From a virus, in the IMG/VR virus record IMGVR_UViG_3300000226_000003, positions 1 to 40,272 of that record: a stretch of 40,272 bases of DNA, one strand, 5' to 3'. The position numbers and the translations under genes are program-made. Under the pieces are notes generated by a model that was not told the DNA's origin, did not search any database, and saw only the letters and a list, made by a program, of their open reading frames with translations. Positions 1 through 8,115 of this stretch are shown here, piece by piece. Each line of letters starts with the position of its first letter. The first letter of the stretch is position 1.

Positions 1-792
1 TCAGGCGGTTTCGACCCTATTCACAAAGGGCATATCGCACTATTTGAATCAGCAAAAGCACTAGGAGATACACTTATAGTAGCGTTAAACAGTGATAAGT
101 GGCTTCAGCGTAAAAAAGGCAGGTCTTTTATGTTGTTTGAAGAACGCCGTCTTATTACACGCAATTTACGTATGGTTGATGAAGTTTTCTCGTTTAATGA
201 TAATGACAATACTGCTATAGACGCATTAAAGAAAGTTAAAAGGCATTTCCCTGACGACACTATTGTATTTGCCAATGGTGGAGATCGTGGTAAAAACAAT
301 GTTCCAGAGCAAGAAGTAGAAGGTGTAGAGTTCGTGTTTAGTGTTGGTGGTAATGATAAAAAGAATTCCTCAAGTGACTTAATAAAGAATTATAAATTTG
401 GTATGGCGTATGAAGATTTTGGTTATTATAACATATTATACAATGACACAACATGTCGTGTAAAAGAAGTACATATTGATCCATACGAATCCATGCAAAT
501 GGAACGACATTTAAAGAAAAGCGAATTTTGGTTTGTTGCTAAAGGTGATTGCGAGGTAGAATATGCTTGGCCAGATAATATTGATAAATTAAAACATCGA
601 TCACTCACAAAGTATATGCATTTTTATGTTCCAGCAGGACAATTTCACCGTTTATACAATGAAACAAAGCAACCTTGTAAAATATTAGTAATGGAATACA
701 GTCCTACAGCAGACGTTAGATTTGATGATGACTGCGAACCAATTGAAACCTATCGTAACCCTATCCCTATTACTAGTACAGCATTTTTATGA
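1..792 (+). CDS. Nucleotidyltransferase-cupin fusion protein (5' end cut by window)
   Basis: The reading frame is open from base 1, so the true start lies outside the window. The first visible residues contain GGFDPIHKGH, the HxGH-type signature of the cytidylyltransferase superfamily (glycerol-3-phosphate or ADP-heptose synthase type), which joins a nucleotide to a phosphorylated alcohol or sugar. From about residue 125 of the visible part a cupin domain follows, with the spaced His/Glu pattern of type II mannose-6-phosphate isomerases (MERHLKKSEFWFV, then VPAGQFHRLYN). This suggests activation and isomerisation of a sugar, perhaps for decorating capsid, DNA or host surface. A late promoter for the next gene starts 4 bases after its stop. 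The domain assignments are good; the substrate is unknown. Confidence 0.8.
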   Translation, partial: SGGFDPIHKGHIALFESAKALGDTLIVALNSDKWLQRKKGRSFMLFEERRLITRNLRMVDEVFSFNDNDNTAIDALKKVKRHFPDDTIVFANGGDRGKNNVPEQEVEGVEFVFSVGGNDKKNSSSDLIKNYKFGMAYEDFGYYNILYNDTTCRVKEVHIDPYESMQMERHLKKSEFWFVAKGDCEVEYAWPDNIDKLKHRSLTKYMHFYVPAGQFHRLYNETKQPCKILVMEYSPTADVRFDDDCEPIETYRNPIPITSTAFL

Positions 793-795
793 AAC

Positions 796-801
796 TAAAT
801 A
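796..801 (+). promoter_or_regulatory. T4-type late promoter box TAAATA
   Basis: TAAATA is followed by 4 bases and then the ATG at 806. There is no Shine-Dalgarno sequence between them, so the predicted transcript is nearly leaderless. Confidence 0.6.
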
Positions 802-805
802 GTGT

Positions 806-1099
806 ATGCGTTGGACACAAGAAACAAGAGAAGAACGAGCAAAGAGATTGAGCCAATGGCATAAATGGTTTGCTTGGCGCCCTGTCCGTGTATGGAAATT
901 AAATCCAAGAAAATCTCACAGAACACATAAAGAAATGCAGATGTTAGAACATTCTAATCAAGTTATATGGTTAGAGCGTATTATGCGAAAGTTTGAAGAT
1001 GATACTAGAATTTACGCAAGTTCACAAGAAGAAGTAACAATGATACAACTAGCAGACCCATTAATTAGACATAGAATAATTATTCGAGAGGATGATTGA
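806..1099 (+). CDS. Hypothetical protein, 97 aa
   Basis: Not recognised. The N-terminal half is rich in Arg, Lys and Trp (MRWTQETREERAKRLSQWHK, then two more W residues) and looks able to bind nucleic acid or a membrane surface. The C-terminal half is more acidic and probably helical. The start is set by the TAAATA box at 796. Its stop codon overlaps the ATG of the next gene (TGATG), so the two are probably translationally coupled. Confidence 0.7.
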   Translation: MRWTQETREERAKRLSQWHKWFAWRPVRVWKLNPRKSHRTHKEMQMLEHSNQVIWLERIMRKFEDDTRIYASSQEEVTMIQLADPLIRHRIIIREDD

Positions 1100-1302
1100 T
1101 GCCAACATATGAATATAAATGTGATAATGAAAATTGCGAACATACTTTAGAAATAACACAATCCATTAAGGATGAACCATTGGAATTTTGCCCAAATTGT
1201 GGTGAAAACACATTTAAAAGAGTACCCTCGTTATCAGCATTTATTTTAAAAGGAGATGGTTGGTATAAAAACACCACTAAACCTTCAGATAAAGACTCGT
1301 AA
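1099..1302 (+). CDS. FmdB-type zinc ribbon protein
   Basis: The 67-residue protein begins MPTYEYKC, the hallmark of the FmdB/CxxC_CxxC_SSSS family of small putative regulatory zinc ribbons. Two cysteine pairs are visible (C8 and C13 in CDNENC, then CPNC), a usual tetracysteine zinc site. The C-terminus is FILKGDGWYKN, also typical of the family. The ATG at 1099 overlaps the stop of the upstream gene and gives the family's standard N-terminus, so the TTG three bases earlier is not used. The family's molecular role is not established. Confidence 0.85.
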   Translation: MPTYEYKCDNENCEHTLEITQSIKDEPLEFCPNCGENTFKRVPSLSAFILKGDGWYKNTTKPSDKDS

Positions 1303-1310
1303 ATACGAGT
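1295..1310 (+). promoter_or_regulatory. Late promoter TAAATA (1300-1305) embedded in a perfect hairpin
   Basis: ACTCGT (1295-1300) and ACGAGT (1305-1310) form a perfect 6-bp inverted repeat around AAAT. The TAAATA box overlaps the loop, and the ATG at 1311 follows directly. Late transcripts would start at about the ATG; read-through transcripts would carry the hairpin. Confidence 0.6.
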
Positions 1311-1958
1311 ATGGTTACCTTAGAAGAAAATTCTTTGGCAACACTACTCACAAGTCACTCAACAATGAAAAAAGATAGAATCATATTAACAGATGTAGAT
1401 GGTGTCTTGCTAGACTGGGAATTCGCGTTTCATACGTGGATGGAAGAACATGGTCACACGGCAGGAAACGGACATAAACTAGTTTATAGCGTAGCAAAGC
1501 GTTTTAGTATAACTGGTAACAATGCTAAAAAATTAGTAGAATTTTTTAATGAGAGTGCTTCAATAGGCTTCCTCCCCCCATTGCGTGATGCTATGTATTA
1601 CGTAAAAAAACTACATGAGCAACATGGTTACGCATTTCACGCAATCACGTCATTAAGTTTGAATAGACACGCGATACGTTTAAGAGAACAAAATTTGTCT
1701 AAACTGTTTGGTGACACAGCATTTGAAAAAGTAGTTTGTTTAGATACTGGCGTTGATAAAGATGACGCATTAGAACCTTATAGAGATTCAGGATGTTGGT
1801 GGGTAGAAGACAAAATGAAAAATGTAGATACTGGCGAAAAAATGGGGTTACGCGGTATACTAATGGAACATGGACATAATATGGATTATGAAGGCCCTGC
1901 TTTAGTTGCTAAAAATTGGAAGGATATTTACAACTATATTACTAATCCTTCATCGTAA
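1311..1958 (+). CDS. HAD-superfamily hydrolase
   Basis: The motif LTDVDGVLLDW near residues 26-36 is HAD motif I (DxDGxxxDW, nucleophile Asp plus general acid Asp). A later ITSLS supplies the motif II Thr/Ser, and VEDK near residue 165 resembles the acidic motif IV. The layout suits a small phosphatase acting on a phosphorylated metabolite or nucleotide. The ATG at 1311 is chosen because it lies exactly 5 bases after TAAATA, like many genes here; an internal ATG at 1365 just before motif I is the alternative. Its 3' end overlaps the convergent Fe-S carrier gene by 17 bases. Confidence 0.8.
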   Translation: MVTLEENSLATLLTSHSTMKKDRIILTDVDGVLLDWEFAFHTWMEEHGHTAGNGHKLVYSVAKRFSITGNNAKKLVEFFNESASIGFLPPLRDAMYYVKKLHEQHGYAFHAITSLSLNRHAIRLREQNLSKLFGDTAFEKVVCLDTGVDKDDALEPYRDSGCWWVEDKMKNVDTGEKMGLRGILMEHGHNMDYEGPALVAKNWKDIYNYITNPSS

Positions 1959-2271
1959 AGGATTCACCACATCCACAAGATGTAGTATCTGGGATCATAA
2001 CCTTAAATGCTGGCATAAAATCACCAGTATAATCAATTGTTGCGCCAGTCATATGTGTAATTGTAAATTTATCTATAAGGAATTGTTTGCTTTCTCCTAA
2101 TTCGAAAGTAATATCACCATCTTCTAACTCTGTAGAATTTTCCCATTTGCCAATCAACCCCGAGCATCCGCCGCCATCAAGTAAATAGCGGACGTAAGGC
2201 ACGTCATTCTTAGTAGCAATTGTTAATAACTGCTTTTTTGCTGTTTCAGTTAGTGTTATATTGTATTCCAT
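1942..2271 (-). CDS. A-type iron-sulfur cluster carrier (HesB/IscA/ErpA family)
   Basis: At 109 aa it has the normal family length. The three cluster-binding cysteines are in place: C36 in GGGCSG and C99/C101 in TSCGCGESF near the C-terminus. A-type carriers deliver Fe-S clusters to target enzymes. The ATG at 2271 is preceded by a GAGAGAG ribosome site; the TTG at 2283 is less likely. It overlaps the end of the upstream glycosyltransferase-like gene by 26 bases, implying an operon. A second, divergent family member lies at 29713-30102. Fe-S carriers are known auxiliary genes in marine phages. Confidence 0.9.
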   Translation of the reverse strand: MEYNITLTETAKKQLLTIATKNDVPYVRYLLDGGGCSGLIGKWENSTELEDGDITFELGESKQFLIDKFTITHMTGATIDYTGDFMPAFKVMIPDTTSCGCGESFTMKD

Positions 2272-3163
2272 ATTCTCTCTCAAAAGTTTTCTTTAACCAA
2301 TCATAATTGTCGGAAGTATTTCTGTATTCTTCTATCCAATTATTACATATTGTAGCACATTTTATGCCGTATGTCACTCCTTCTATACAGTATTTACCAT
2401 TTTTTTGCTCCTCGCCCACAGTTGCCCAATGATTTAATCTTTCTTCAGTTTCTTTCAAATTTGAATTTAAATTTAATAAACGAAATGTAAGCCTATTTCC
2501 CATCCTGAATCCAGTTTTCCAAGCATCATACGGAGAGGAATTAAAAAAGTCTACACTAGCAATTGCATTCGGTCGAATTCCTTCGCATTTGAATGAATCT
2601 GCCTCGATTGATTTTATCGACTCTTTACTGTCTATATCGTTTATATAATTATATGGTATATTAAAATTAGTATCACACTTCCAATTGTATAGACTATCAG
2701 ATTTAAATGCTAAACCGATTGGGCTATGAGTGCCAATTTCTCCATTAACAGGATTTATAGAATTCCAAGTAATGCAATGTCTTGCTTTAACATAATCGTA
2801 ATTAAGTTCGTTGTGATCTAATGATGCTATACTTTGCAACCATTCTTGCGGTGGTTTAAAGTTAAAATCCTTACATATCATTGAATCTCCCTCTACAATA
2901 AAATAAAAAGGAGTTTCTGCTAATTCTCTGCAAGCATTATACGCATTGAGTATTCCTTTAACCCCATTTACACGTTTAGCACTAGGCACACGCTTTTTTA
3001 ATAATTCATAATGTTTATCAGCAGCTTTTTCATTATAACTCATAAACACTACGTCTAAATGTGGTTCTGGTATAGGTTTTACATCAGATAAATCAGAATT
3101 ATATTCAATAAACTTATTAACAGTTTCTAAGTCAATATATTGTTTGGTTAAATCTAACTTCAT
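2246..3163 (-). CDS. Glycosyltransferase-like (GT-A type) phage protein
   Basis: The segment DVVFMSYNEK (about residues 45-54) starts a nucleotide-sugar-binding-like beta strand. It is followed by RVNGVKGILNAYNACRELA and FYFIVEGDSM, the last resembling the D-x-D region of GT-A folds. This suggests transfer of a sugar, but key residues are not classical, so the assignment is by pattern only. The ATG at 3163 is selected because the minus-strand TAAATA box (3174-3169) sits exactly 5 bases upstream; the in-frame ATG at 3184 lies upstream of the promoter. It is transcribed away from the gene at 3203. Confidence 0.6.
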   Translation of the reverse strand: MKLDLTKQYIDLETVNKFIEYNSDLSDVKPIPEPHLDVVFMSYNEKAADKHYELLKKRVPSAKRVNGVKGILNAYNACRELAETPFYFIVEGDSMICKDFNFKPPQEWLQSIASLDHNELNYDYVKARHCITWNSINPVNGEIGTHSPIGLAFKSDSLYNWKCDTNFNIPYNYINDIDSKESIKSIEADSFKCEGIRPNAIASVDFFNSSPYDAWKTGFRMGNRLTFRLLNLNSNLKETEERLNHWATVGEEQKNGKYCIEGVTYGIKCATICNNWIEEYRNTSDNYDWLKKTFEREYGIQYNTN

Positions 3164-3168
3164 ACTGA

Positions 3169-3181
3169 TATTTAATAAATA
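3169..3181. promoter_or_regulatory. Back-to-back divergent late promoters
   Basis: TATTTA-A-TAAATA: the minus-strand box (3174-3169) serves the gene starting at 3163 (5-base spacer). The plus-strand box (3176-3181) serves the gene starting at 3203, which has a GGAAG site before its ATG. Only one base separates the two boxes. Confidence 0.6.
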
Positions 3182-3202
3182 CATATAAACGGAAGCACTA
3201 TT

Positions 3203-4189
3203 ATGAGCACGATGAAAAGTTTTATAACAACATTAGATCTGGTTATGCAGGATAAAGTTGAGCCTGAAACAGTAGTAGAAGAGGATGAGATAGAAGAAAC
3301 TCTTACTATTAATGAAGATGGTGAAATTGTAGATGAAAATTTGTTAACTGATAAACTTAAAGCTGCTGAATCAGCGGTTTTGAGCGCGACGGACATCATT
3401 ATGGGTGGCAAATATGATGAAAGTGTAGAACAAGAGTGGAAAGCCTTTGATGATCTATATGAAAATATTAAACAAACAAATAAACTCAAAGTTATGTCTG
3501 GCCAACAATTAGACGAGGCATTTACCAGGCAACATTTTGAATTATTTGCTGGTATGTTAAAAAATATTAGTGATGATGGTGCTCGTAATGATTACGCGGG
3601 TCGTTTAGTAGCAATGTTTGAGAAGGATAATCCTCGTTTTAATAAAGAACAGTTCCTACAAGCCGCAGGTATTGATACTGCTGATGAGAAAACAGAACTT
3701 GTATATGATGAAACTGGGAAGGTACATCAAATTAGACCATCTGAAGTAGATGCTTTCTTACAAGGGCATCCTGGCCGTGGTTTGGCCGAAGGAGCAGTCA
3801 ATGAAATTTGGGCACCAAGTAAAGAAATAGATGATATGGAATTCCCCACTACAGGTGTAAAGGACGGTTGGAAGAAAGGAGATAGTGAAGAATTAGTTTC
3901 ATCAGATTGGGGCTCATCAGATTGGACTGTTGCAATGGAAGCAATGTGGGATTCACTTCTTAGACAGCATGATGGCAAAGTAACTCCTGAAACAATGGAG
4001 GCGGCCGCTGAAGAAGTTATTATGGCGCATGGTGAACAAATGGGTTATGATGAAGGTTCATTTGGTGAAGGTGTTTCACAAGTTATTTCTATGTTTTTAA
4101 ATAGACAAGATGGTATAAAAGATTCGAATATGATCGGCCTAGCAAATGATACTCATAGATATGCTGGCAAAACAAAATATATGAAATAA
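3203..4189 (+). CDS. Acidic phage protein, possible structural protein
   Basis: Not recognised. The 328-aa product is strongly acidic, with an E/D-rich stretch at residues 19-50. Later parts are mixed alpha/beta with few hydrophobic runs, so it is soluble. Near the middle it reads DDMEFPTTGVKDGWKK and then SSDWGSSDW, a short internal duplication. The ATG at 3203 has a GGAAG site upstream; a second in-frame ATG follows three codons later. Late promoter control suggests a virion or assembly role. Confidence 0.7.
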   Translation: MSTMKSFITTLDLVMQDKVEPETVVEEDEIEETLTINEDGEIVDENLLTDKLKAAESAVLSATDIIMGGKYDESVEQEWKAFDDLYENIKQTNKLKVMSGQQLDEAFTRQHFELFAGMLKNISDDGARNDYAGRLVAMFEKDNPRFNKEQFLQAAGIDTADEKTELVYDETGKVHQIRPSEVDAFLQGHPGRGLAEGAVNEIWAPSKEIDDMEFPTTGVKDGWKKGDSEELVSSDWGSSDWTVAMEAMWDSLLRQHDGKVTPETMEAAAEEVIMAHGEQMGYDEGSFGEGVSQVISMFLNRQDGIKDSNMIGLANDTHRYAGKTKYMK

Positions 4190-4214
4190 AAACATTAATT
4201 AAGGGAGATAGTTA

Positions 4215-4487
4215 ATGGCTGGACACTTAAAAAATGCCGCAATCGCGGCAAATCGTAAATGTAATTTTTCTTATTACTGCTATCACGCATGGATAGCAAG
4301 TAGAGCAGGTGCTTTATTGGGTTATTTGTCAATCATGTCATTTGTTCATGCTTTTTTCCCATTCATATATGCTAAATTTGGATTAGCAAAATTAATTGTC
4401 CGTAATACTAACAATATACGCAGATCTATCCCAGATTGGGAAGGTTGGAAAGAGTTAGACAACTGGAATGACGAGAAATACAAATAA
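4215..4487 (+). CDS. Small membrane protein (DUF6356-like)
   Basis: A 90-aa protein with one or two hydrophobic segments (about residues 22-57) containing HAFFPFIYAKFG. This resembles a small family of membrane proteins with a conserved HAxFPF motif (DUF6356-like, from memory). The C-terminus is charged and Trp-rich (IPDWEGWKELDNW). GGGAGA lies 8 bases before the ATG. No late box is visible directly upstream, so it may be co-transcribed with the preceding gene. Function unknown. Confidence 0.65.
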   Translation: MAGHLKNAAIAANRKCNFSYYCYHAWIASRAGALLGYLSIMSFVHAFFPFIYAKFGLAKLIVRNTNNIRRSIPDWEGWKELDNWNDEKYK

Positions 4488-4488
4488 C

Positions 4489-4517
4489 TTGACATTTTAC
4501 CCAAATTGTTATACAAT
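4489..4517 (+). promoter_or_regulatory. Sigma70-like promoter, leaderless
   Basis: TTGACA (4489-4494), a 17-base spacer and TACAAT (4512-4517). The ATG at 4524 lies only 6 bases after the -10 box, so transcription should start at or next to the start codon. Confidence 0.65.
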
Positions 4518-4523
4518 TATAAC

Positions 4524-4994
4524 ATGACTAAAAAATATATTTACCTTGCTGGCCCGATAGCGCAATGCAATTATCAGGAAGCAAACGATTGGCGTGGTTA
4601 TGTTCGTGACAAATTACATACAAACATAATTGGAATTTCCCCACTACGTTGTGAGCCTATGGAAGGCGAAACATACGGCCCAGGTAACGACCCGCGTTAC
4701 AATTCCCCTGGAGCAATAGCGGCTAAGAATTGGTATGACACAGAAAAGTGTGATTTAATTCTTGCGTATATGCCACGTGAATTAAATGAACGCAGGCCAT
4801 CTTATGGTACAACTATTGAAATTGGTTGGGCCATTGGTTTGAAAAAACCTATTATACTGGTCACAGATGACGCATACTTGACAGAGCATCCTTTAATTAG
4901 AGCAAATGTAAATTGGGTGTTTGAAGATTTTGAAAATGCTATAGATGTTATACATGGATTATTTGACGATTACGTAGGCAATGGATATAACTGA
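4524..4994 (+). CDS. Nucleoside 2-deoxyribosyltransferase-like protein
   Basis: The N-terminus KYIYLAGPI, the central KCDLILAYMP and the segment GTTIEIGWA with a likely catalytic Glu match the nucleoside 2-deoxyribosyltransferase fold, which swaps bases on deoxynucleosides or cleaves (deoxy)nucleotide monophosphates. At 156 aa the length fits. In a phage it would belong to nucleotide salvage or DNA-base management. The start at 4524 is fixed by the promoter spacing; the upstream in-frame ATG at 4506 lies inside the promoter. It overlaps the next gene by 14 bases. Confidence 0.8.
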   Translation: MTKKYIYLAGPIAQCNYQEANDWRGYVRDKLHTNIIGISPLRCEPMEGETYGPGNDPRYNSPGAIAAKNWYDTEKCDLILAYMPRELNERRPSYGTTIEIGWAIGLKKPIILVTDDAYLTEHPLIRANVNWVFEDFENAIDVIHGLFDDYVGNGYN

Positions 4995-5187
4995 AATACA
5001 TTGTGTAGATAATGGGCAAATTGCTCCAGCAGATATATTGCATAAAAATGATAGAATGTTGGAAGTTGCTATTGTAGGCACCAACACCCCCATAAAATTA
5101 TTTAAAAAAACTCCTGATGCAAAAGTATATTATGGTAGATATGCTGGCCTAGAGTTTACTTCTACAGGCGAACCACCTAAAACGTAG
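4981..5187 (+). CDS. Hypothetical protein, 68 aa
   Basis: Not recognised. A short soluble protein, probably all beta. It overlaps the end of the deoxyribosyltransferase-like gene by 14 bases and so is likely translated from the same message. Confidence 0.6.
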   Translation: MDITEIHCVDNGQIAPADILHKNDRMLEVAIVGTNTPIKLFKKTPDAKVYYGRYAGLEFTSTGEPPKT

Positions 5188-5210
5188 AGTTCTTGCAAGT
5201 AGTATTATTG

Positions 5211-5226
5211 GTATTTAACTAAATAC
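5211..5226 (+). promoter_or_regulatory. Late promoter TAAATA (5220-5225) in a 7-bp inverted repeat
   Basis: GTATTTA-AC-TAAATAC is a perfect inverted repeat whose right arm is the late promoter box. The leader to the ATG at 5263 is about 30 bases and contains TGGAG, though that is rather far from the start codon. Confidence 0.5.
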
Positions 5227-5262
5227 TGGTAGATATTACTTTAATGGAGCACACCACGTTTA

Positions 5263-6036
5263 ATGAACGATTTTTACGATTTCGCTACACTTCTAATTGA
5301 TAAAGAAAAGATTGAAAAAGTAATTCAGCGAAAGGCTTCTATAATTCAAAGAGCATTTGAAGAAAAACACAAATCTCCAGAAAGAATTATAAGCCTTGAA
5401 TTTCACAGTATACTAGTAGATTTTGCCTTGCAAGGGTTAGATGTGAGCTATATCTCTGAAAATGAAAAACTTATCAAATATGTAGATAGTTTGTGTAAAG
5501 AATTTGATGTTAAAATTAAAAACCACAATATGCCATTAGATGCATTTTGTGTTAAATATCATATAAGTAAAGATGATCATCCACCATATGATGCTGTATT
5601 AGCATTAGATCAATATTTTACATATGCAACTAGTGAAGATGAGCAAAGAACTAACTTGCATAATGCTTTATCTTTATTACATTCAGACGGTATTCTATTA
5701 ACATCCTTGATGGATTATAAAAATATTAAATTTAATAATAAAATGTTTACTGAACCATTTTATATAAGCACTGGTGGAGTAGAACATATTCTAGTGTCTT
5801 ACAGAAAATGGAATCAAGAGGACAGAAAAAAATGGATGCATTATTCATATGCTATTAACCAAACAGATAAAACAATGATAGCATTTGAACCACAAGAACG
5901 ACAAGCAATGTTTTTTAAACAATTGGCATATCATACTGCTACCGCAGGTTGGACTAATTTCACAGTTCATAAGAAACTGTTATATAAACCGATATATAGT
6001 AATAGCGGACAATATATTATATCAGTAACACAATAG
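5263..6036 (+). CDS. Methyltransferase-like phage protein
   Basis: The central part (about residues 105-155) reads PPYDAVLALDQYFTYATS, then a helix and SDGILLTSLMDYKN. This is the layout of strands 4 and 5 of a class I SAM-dependent methyltransferase. The glycine-rich motif I is not obvious; the expected place (RIISLEFHSILVDFALQGLDV) lacks GxGxG. It may therefore be a degenerate or non-catalytic fold member. It is followed 8 bases later by the fibre-like gene. Confidence 0.5.
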   Translation: MNDFYDFATLLIDKEKIEKVIQRKASIIQRAFEEKHKSPERIISLEFHSILVDFALQGLDVSYISENEKLIKYVDSLCKEFDVKIKNHNMPLDAFCVKYHISKDDHPPYDAVLALDQYFTYATSEDEQRTNLHNALSLLHSDGILLTSLMDYKNIKFNNKMFTEPFYISTGGVEHILVSYRKWNQEDRKKWMHYSYAINQTDKTMIAFEPQERQAMFFKQLAYHTATAGWTNFTVHKKLLYKPIYSNSGQYIISVTQ

Positions 6037-6044
6037 GAAAAAAT

Positions 6045-6935
6045 ATGGCCATTGCAACATTTGAAACATTATTATCACCAAGTTCTATTAGAATAGAGCA
6101 TGTTAATTTTGACACTAATGATTTAAGTGGTGATTATATAGATGGTGGTACAATAACACATTTTTCTAGTACTGGTATTAAAGATGACGCAACTAATCTT
6201 GTATTACATATTGATGATAATGGTTTAAGTGTCGAAAGTCTTACTAGTAATGATATAGAAGTTACCAATATTACAGTTAGTGGTACAATGACCGTAGAAA
6301 ATCTTAAATATAATTTTACACAAGAAGAAATAGTAGATAGTATCCACTTAGGTAAGCAAGGGTTAATTCATATGGGACATGATACAGTGTTATCTCGTAG
6401 TGAATTAGGTTCAGGTGTTGCATATAGTAATTTAAGAACAGTAGGACATTTAGAGAAGTTAATAGTAATTGGCAATCTAGATGCAGGTTACAGTTTACAC
6501 GTTAACTCGTTATCTAATCGAGTTGGTATTAATACTTCTGAACCCGTTGCCGCATTACACATACAGAATGATAGTGGTGCTGAATTAGTAGTTGATGGTG
6601 TTGGAGACAAAAGTTATATAGGTACTGCTCGAAATACTGATTTGGTATTTGGTACTAATATGCTTGGAAGTGAAAAAGCAGTACACATGACAGTATGTAC
6701 TAATGGTAATGTTGGTATAGGTACTCGTGAGCCCACTGCTACATTAGAAGTACATGGTGATATTAAGTTTGACGGTGTTGCAATGTCTTCAGGCTATGCT
6801 ACACCAAAACCAGGCTGGCATAACAAAAGTGAGATTATTTGGAATCAAGAGCCAGCAATTGGCCAGCCAATTGGTTGGGTCTGTATAGAGTCAGGCGACC
6901 CAGGATCATGGGCATTGTTTGGTCTAATCGAATAG
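6045..6935 (+). CDS. Tail fibre / virion appendage-like protein
   Basis: The 296-aa protein is beta-rich with repeated segments of the form N-x-V-G-I-x-T-x-E-P-x-A-x-L-x-(I/V), seen at RVGINTSEPVAALHI and NVGIGTREPTATLEV. This repeat is typical of phage tail fibres and of intramolecularly processed fibre/adhesin stalks. The C-terminus (GWVCIESGDPGSWALFGLIE) looks like a small trimer cap domain. TAGGAAAAAAT precedes the ATG. A role in the virion surface or host recognition is likely. Confidence 0.75.
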   Translation: MAIATFETLLSPSSIRIEHVNFDTNDLSGDYIDGGTITHFSSTGIKDDATNLVLHIDDNGLSVESLTSNDIEVTNITVSGTMTVENLKYNFTQEEIVDSIHLGKQGLIHMGHDTVLSRSELGSGVAYSNLRTVGHLEKLIVIGNLDAGYSLHVNSLSNRVGINTSEPVAALHIQNDSGAELVVDGVGDKSYIGTARNTDLVFGTNMLGSEKAVHMTVCTNGNVGIGTREPTATLEVHGDIKFDGVAMSSGYATPKPGWHNKSEIIWNQEPAIGQPIGWVCIESGDPGSWALFGLIE

Positions 6936-6957
6936 TCACTCTTTAAAATTCACTCTT

Positions 6958-6986
6958 TTATAATAAATATAATCATAATTCGGAGG
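6958..6986 (+). promoter_or_regulatory. Late promoter TAAATA (6964-6969) with strong ribosome site
   Basis: The TAAATA box lies inside a weak inverted repeat (TTATA-ATAAA-TATAA, 6958-6972). GGAGG at 6982-6986 precedes the ATG at 6995. Unlike the leaderless genes, this one has a normal leader. Confidence 0.6.
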
Positions 6987-6994
6987 TATCGATT

Positions 6995-8068
6995 ATGAAA
7001 AAGTATTTATTAGTAATGGTACTTTGTATTATATGCTCGCCCAATATCTATGCATATGATACAAACTTTTCACTACACGGATCCCGTGCTAGTTTTCTAA
7101 TGATGGATAGTAAGTGGATGACACTTAACTATCTCCATCCAAACGCAAATAAAAATGGCATGAGAGCGGCCGCCAAAGCAAATGGCGACACCCACATTTA
7201 TCTGTATAGTCGTAATGCTGGAGACAATGGCGGCGGATTTAATTTAGGACAAATAAGTCCACAGGCAGATTGGGAAACACAACTAGATGTTCTAAACGCC
7301 TCAGGTTTAAAACCAGTTATGTGGTTAACCCCAGACGATAGCAGAGCGATTACTGTCCAATCTTTGGATGAACAAAAGGCGCATTTCAATGAAGTAGTGC
7401 GTAGGTTTGATAATAAGGTAACAGGATATGTCGCTTGTTTGGAATGCGATGAATATTGGTCTCCGGCAATGGTTAATGCGTTAGTTATACACTTAAAGTC
7501 AATTACTGATAAACCAGTTGGGGTTCATTTAACATCAGGCATTGGCGGCCACAAGGGCAAAAACGAGTATTATGCTAATGCAGATTATGTCTTCCTTCAA
7601 ACAGGATGGAATAAGACTCCCGCAGAAATTACTGCAATGGTTAAACAAGCAATGGCTGTTACAGGCAAACCTGTTGTTGCTTCTGAATATGCAACAGAAA
7701 GCAGAACAGCGGCCGCCAGAGCATTAGGTGATGCGGCGTGTCGTGCTGGTGCAATAGGCACAGGCAATGGCAGAAGTGTTACACTATGTGGATACGAAGC
7801 ACCACCGCCACCAAAGAAAAAATATGACAATTACTATTATGCAGTTGGAGCACTTGTTATAGTTGCTATAGCAACTTATGTTAATTATGATTATGATGCA
7901 ACTGGAATTGAACTTAGATTTGATGCAACAGATAATTATTCCAGGTTTGGTGTTAAAAAAACATTTCAATTAACTGAGCAGAGTTCATTTAGTCTAGAGG
8001 TAGAAAATTATGAACAAGATTACAATGATGATAACCGGCTTCTTGTTAGTTATCAGTTTAGTTGGTAA
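6995..8068 (+). CDS. Exported TIM-barrel (glycoside-hydrolase-like) protein with C-terminal membrane module
   Basis: Residues 1-20 form a Sec signal peptide ending in NIYA before YD. The body resembles a (beta/alpha)8 glycoside-hydrolase-type domain: DTHIYLYSRNAGDNGGG, then LKPVMWLTPDD, YVACLECDEYW (candidate catalytic acids) and TDKPVGVHLTSG. After a proline-rich linker (APPPPKKK) comes a hydrophobic segment (YYAVGALVIVAIATYV). A beta-rich tail follows and ends in YQFSW, a terminal aromatic as in outer-membrane strands. The protein is therefore probably sent to the periplasm or outer membrane of the infected cell. The substrate is unknown. Confidence 0.65.
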   Translation: MKKYLLVMVLCIICSPNIYAYDTNFSLHGSRASFLMMDSKWMTLNYLHPNANKNGMRAAAKANGDTHIYLYSRNAGDNGGGFNLGQISPQADWETQLDVLNASGLKPVMWLTPDDSRAITVQSLDEQKAHFNEVVRRFDNKVTGYVACLECDEYWSPAMVNALVIHLKSITDKPVGVHLTSGIGGHKGKNEYYANADYVFLQTGWNKTPAEITAMVKQAMAVTGKPVVASEYATESRTAAARALGDAACRAGAIGTGNGRSVTLCGYEAPPPPKKKYDNYYYAVGALVIVAIATYVNYDYDATGIELRFDATDNYSRFGVKKTFQLTEQSSFSLEVENYEQDYNDDNRLLVSYQFSW

Positions 8069-8080
8069 GGCACATTGTAG

Positions 8081-8109
8081 TTGACTTATTAATGTAATTA
8101 TGCTATAGT
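8081..8109 (+). promoter_or_regulatory. Sigma70-like promoter of the 8.1-10.8 kb cassette, leaderless
   Basis: TTGACT (8081-8086), a 17-base spacer and TATAGT (8104-8109). The ATG at 8116 is 6 bases after the -10 box, the same geometry as at 4524 and 34981. Confidence 0.65.
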
Positions 8110-8115
8110 AATACT

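Noticed and set aside
6934-6960. Short direct repeat CACTCTTTA before the TIM-barrel gene
   Set aside because: Only 9 bases in a T-rich context; too weak to call a functional element.
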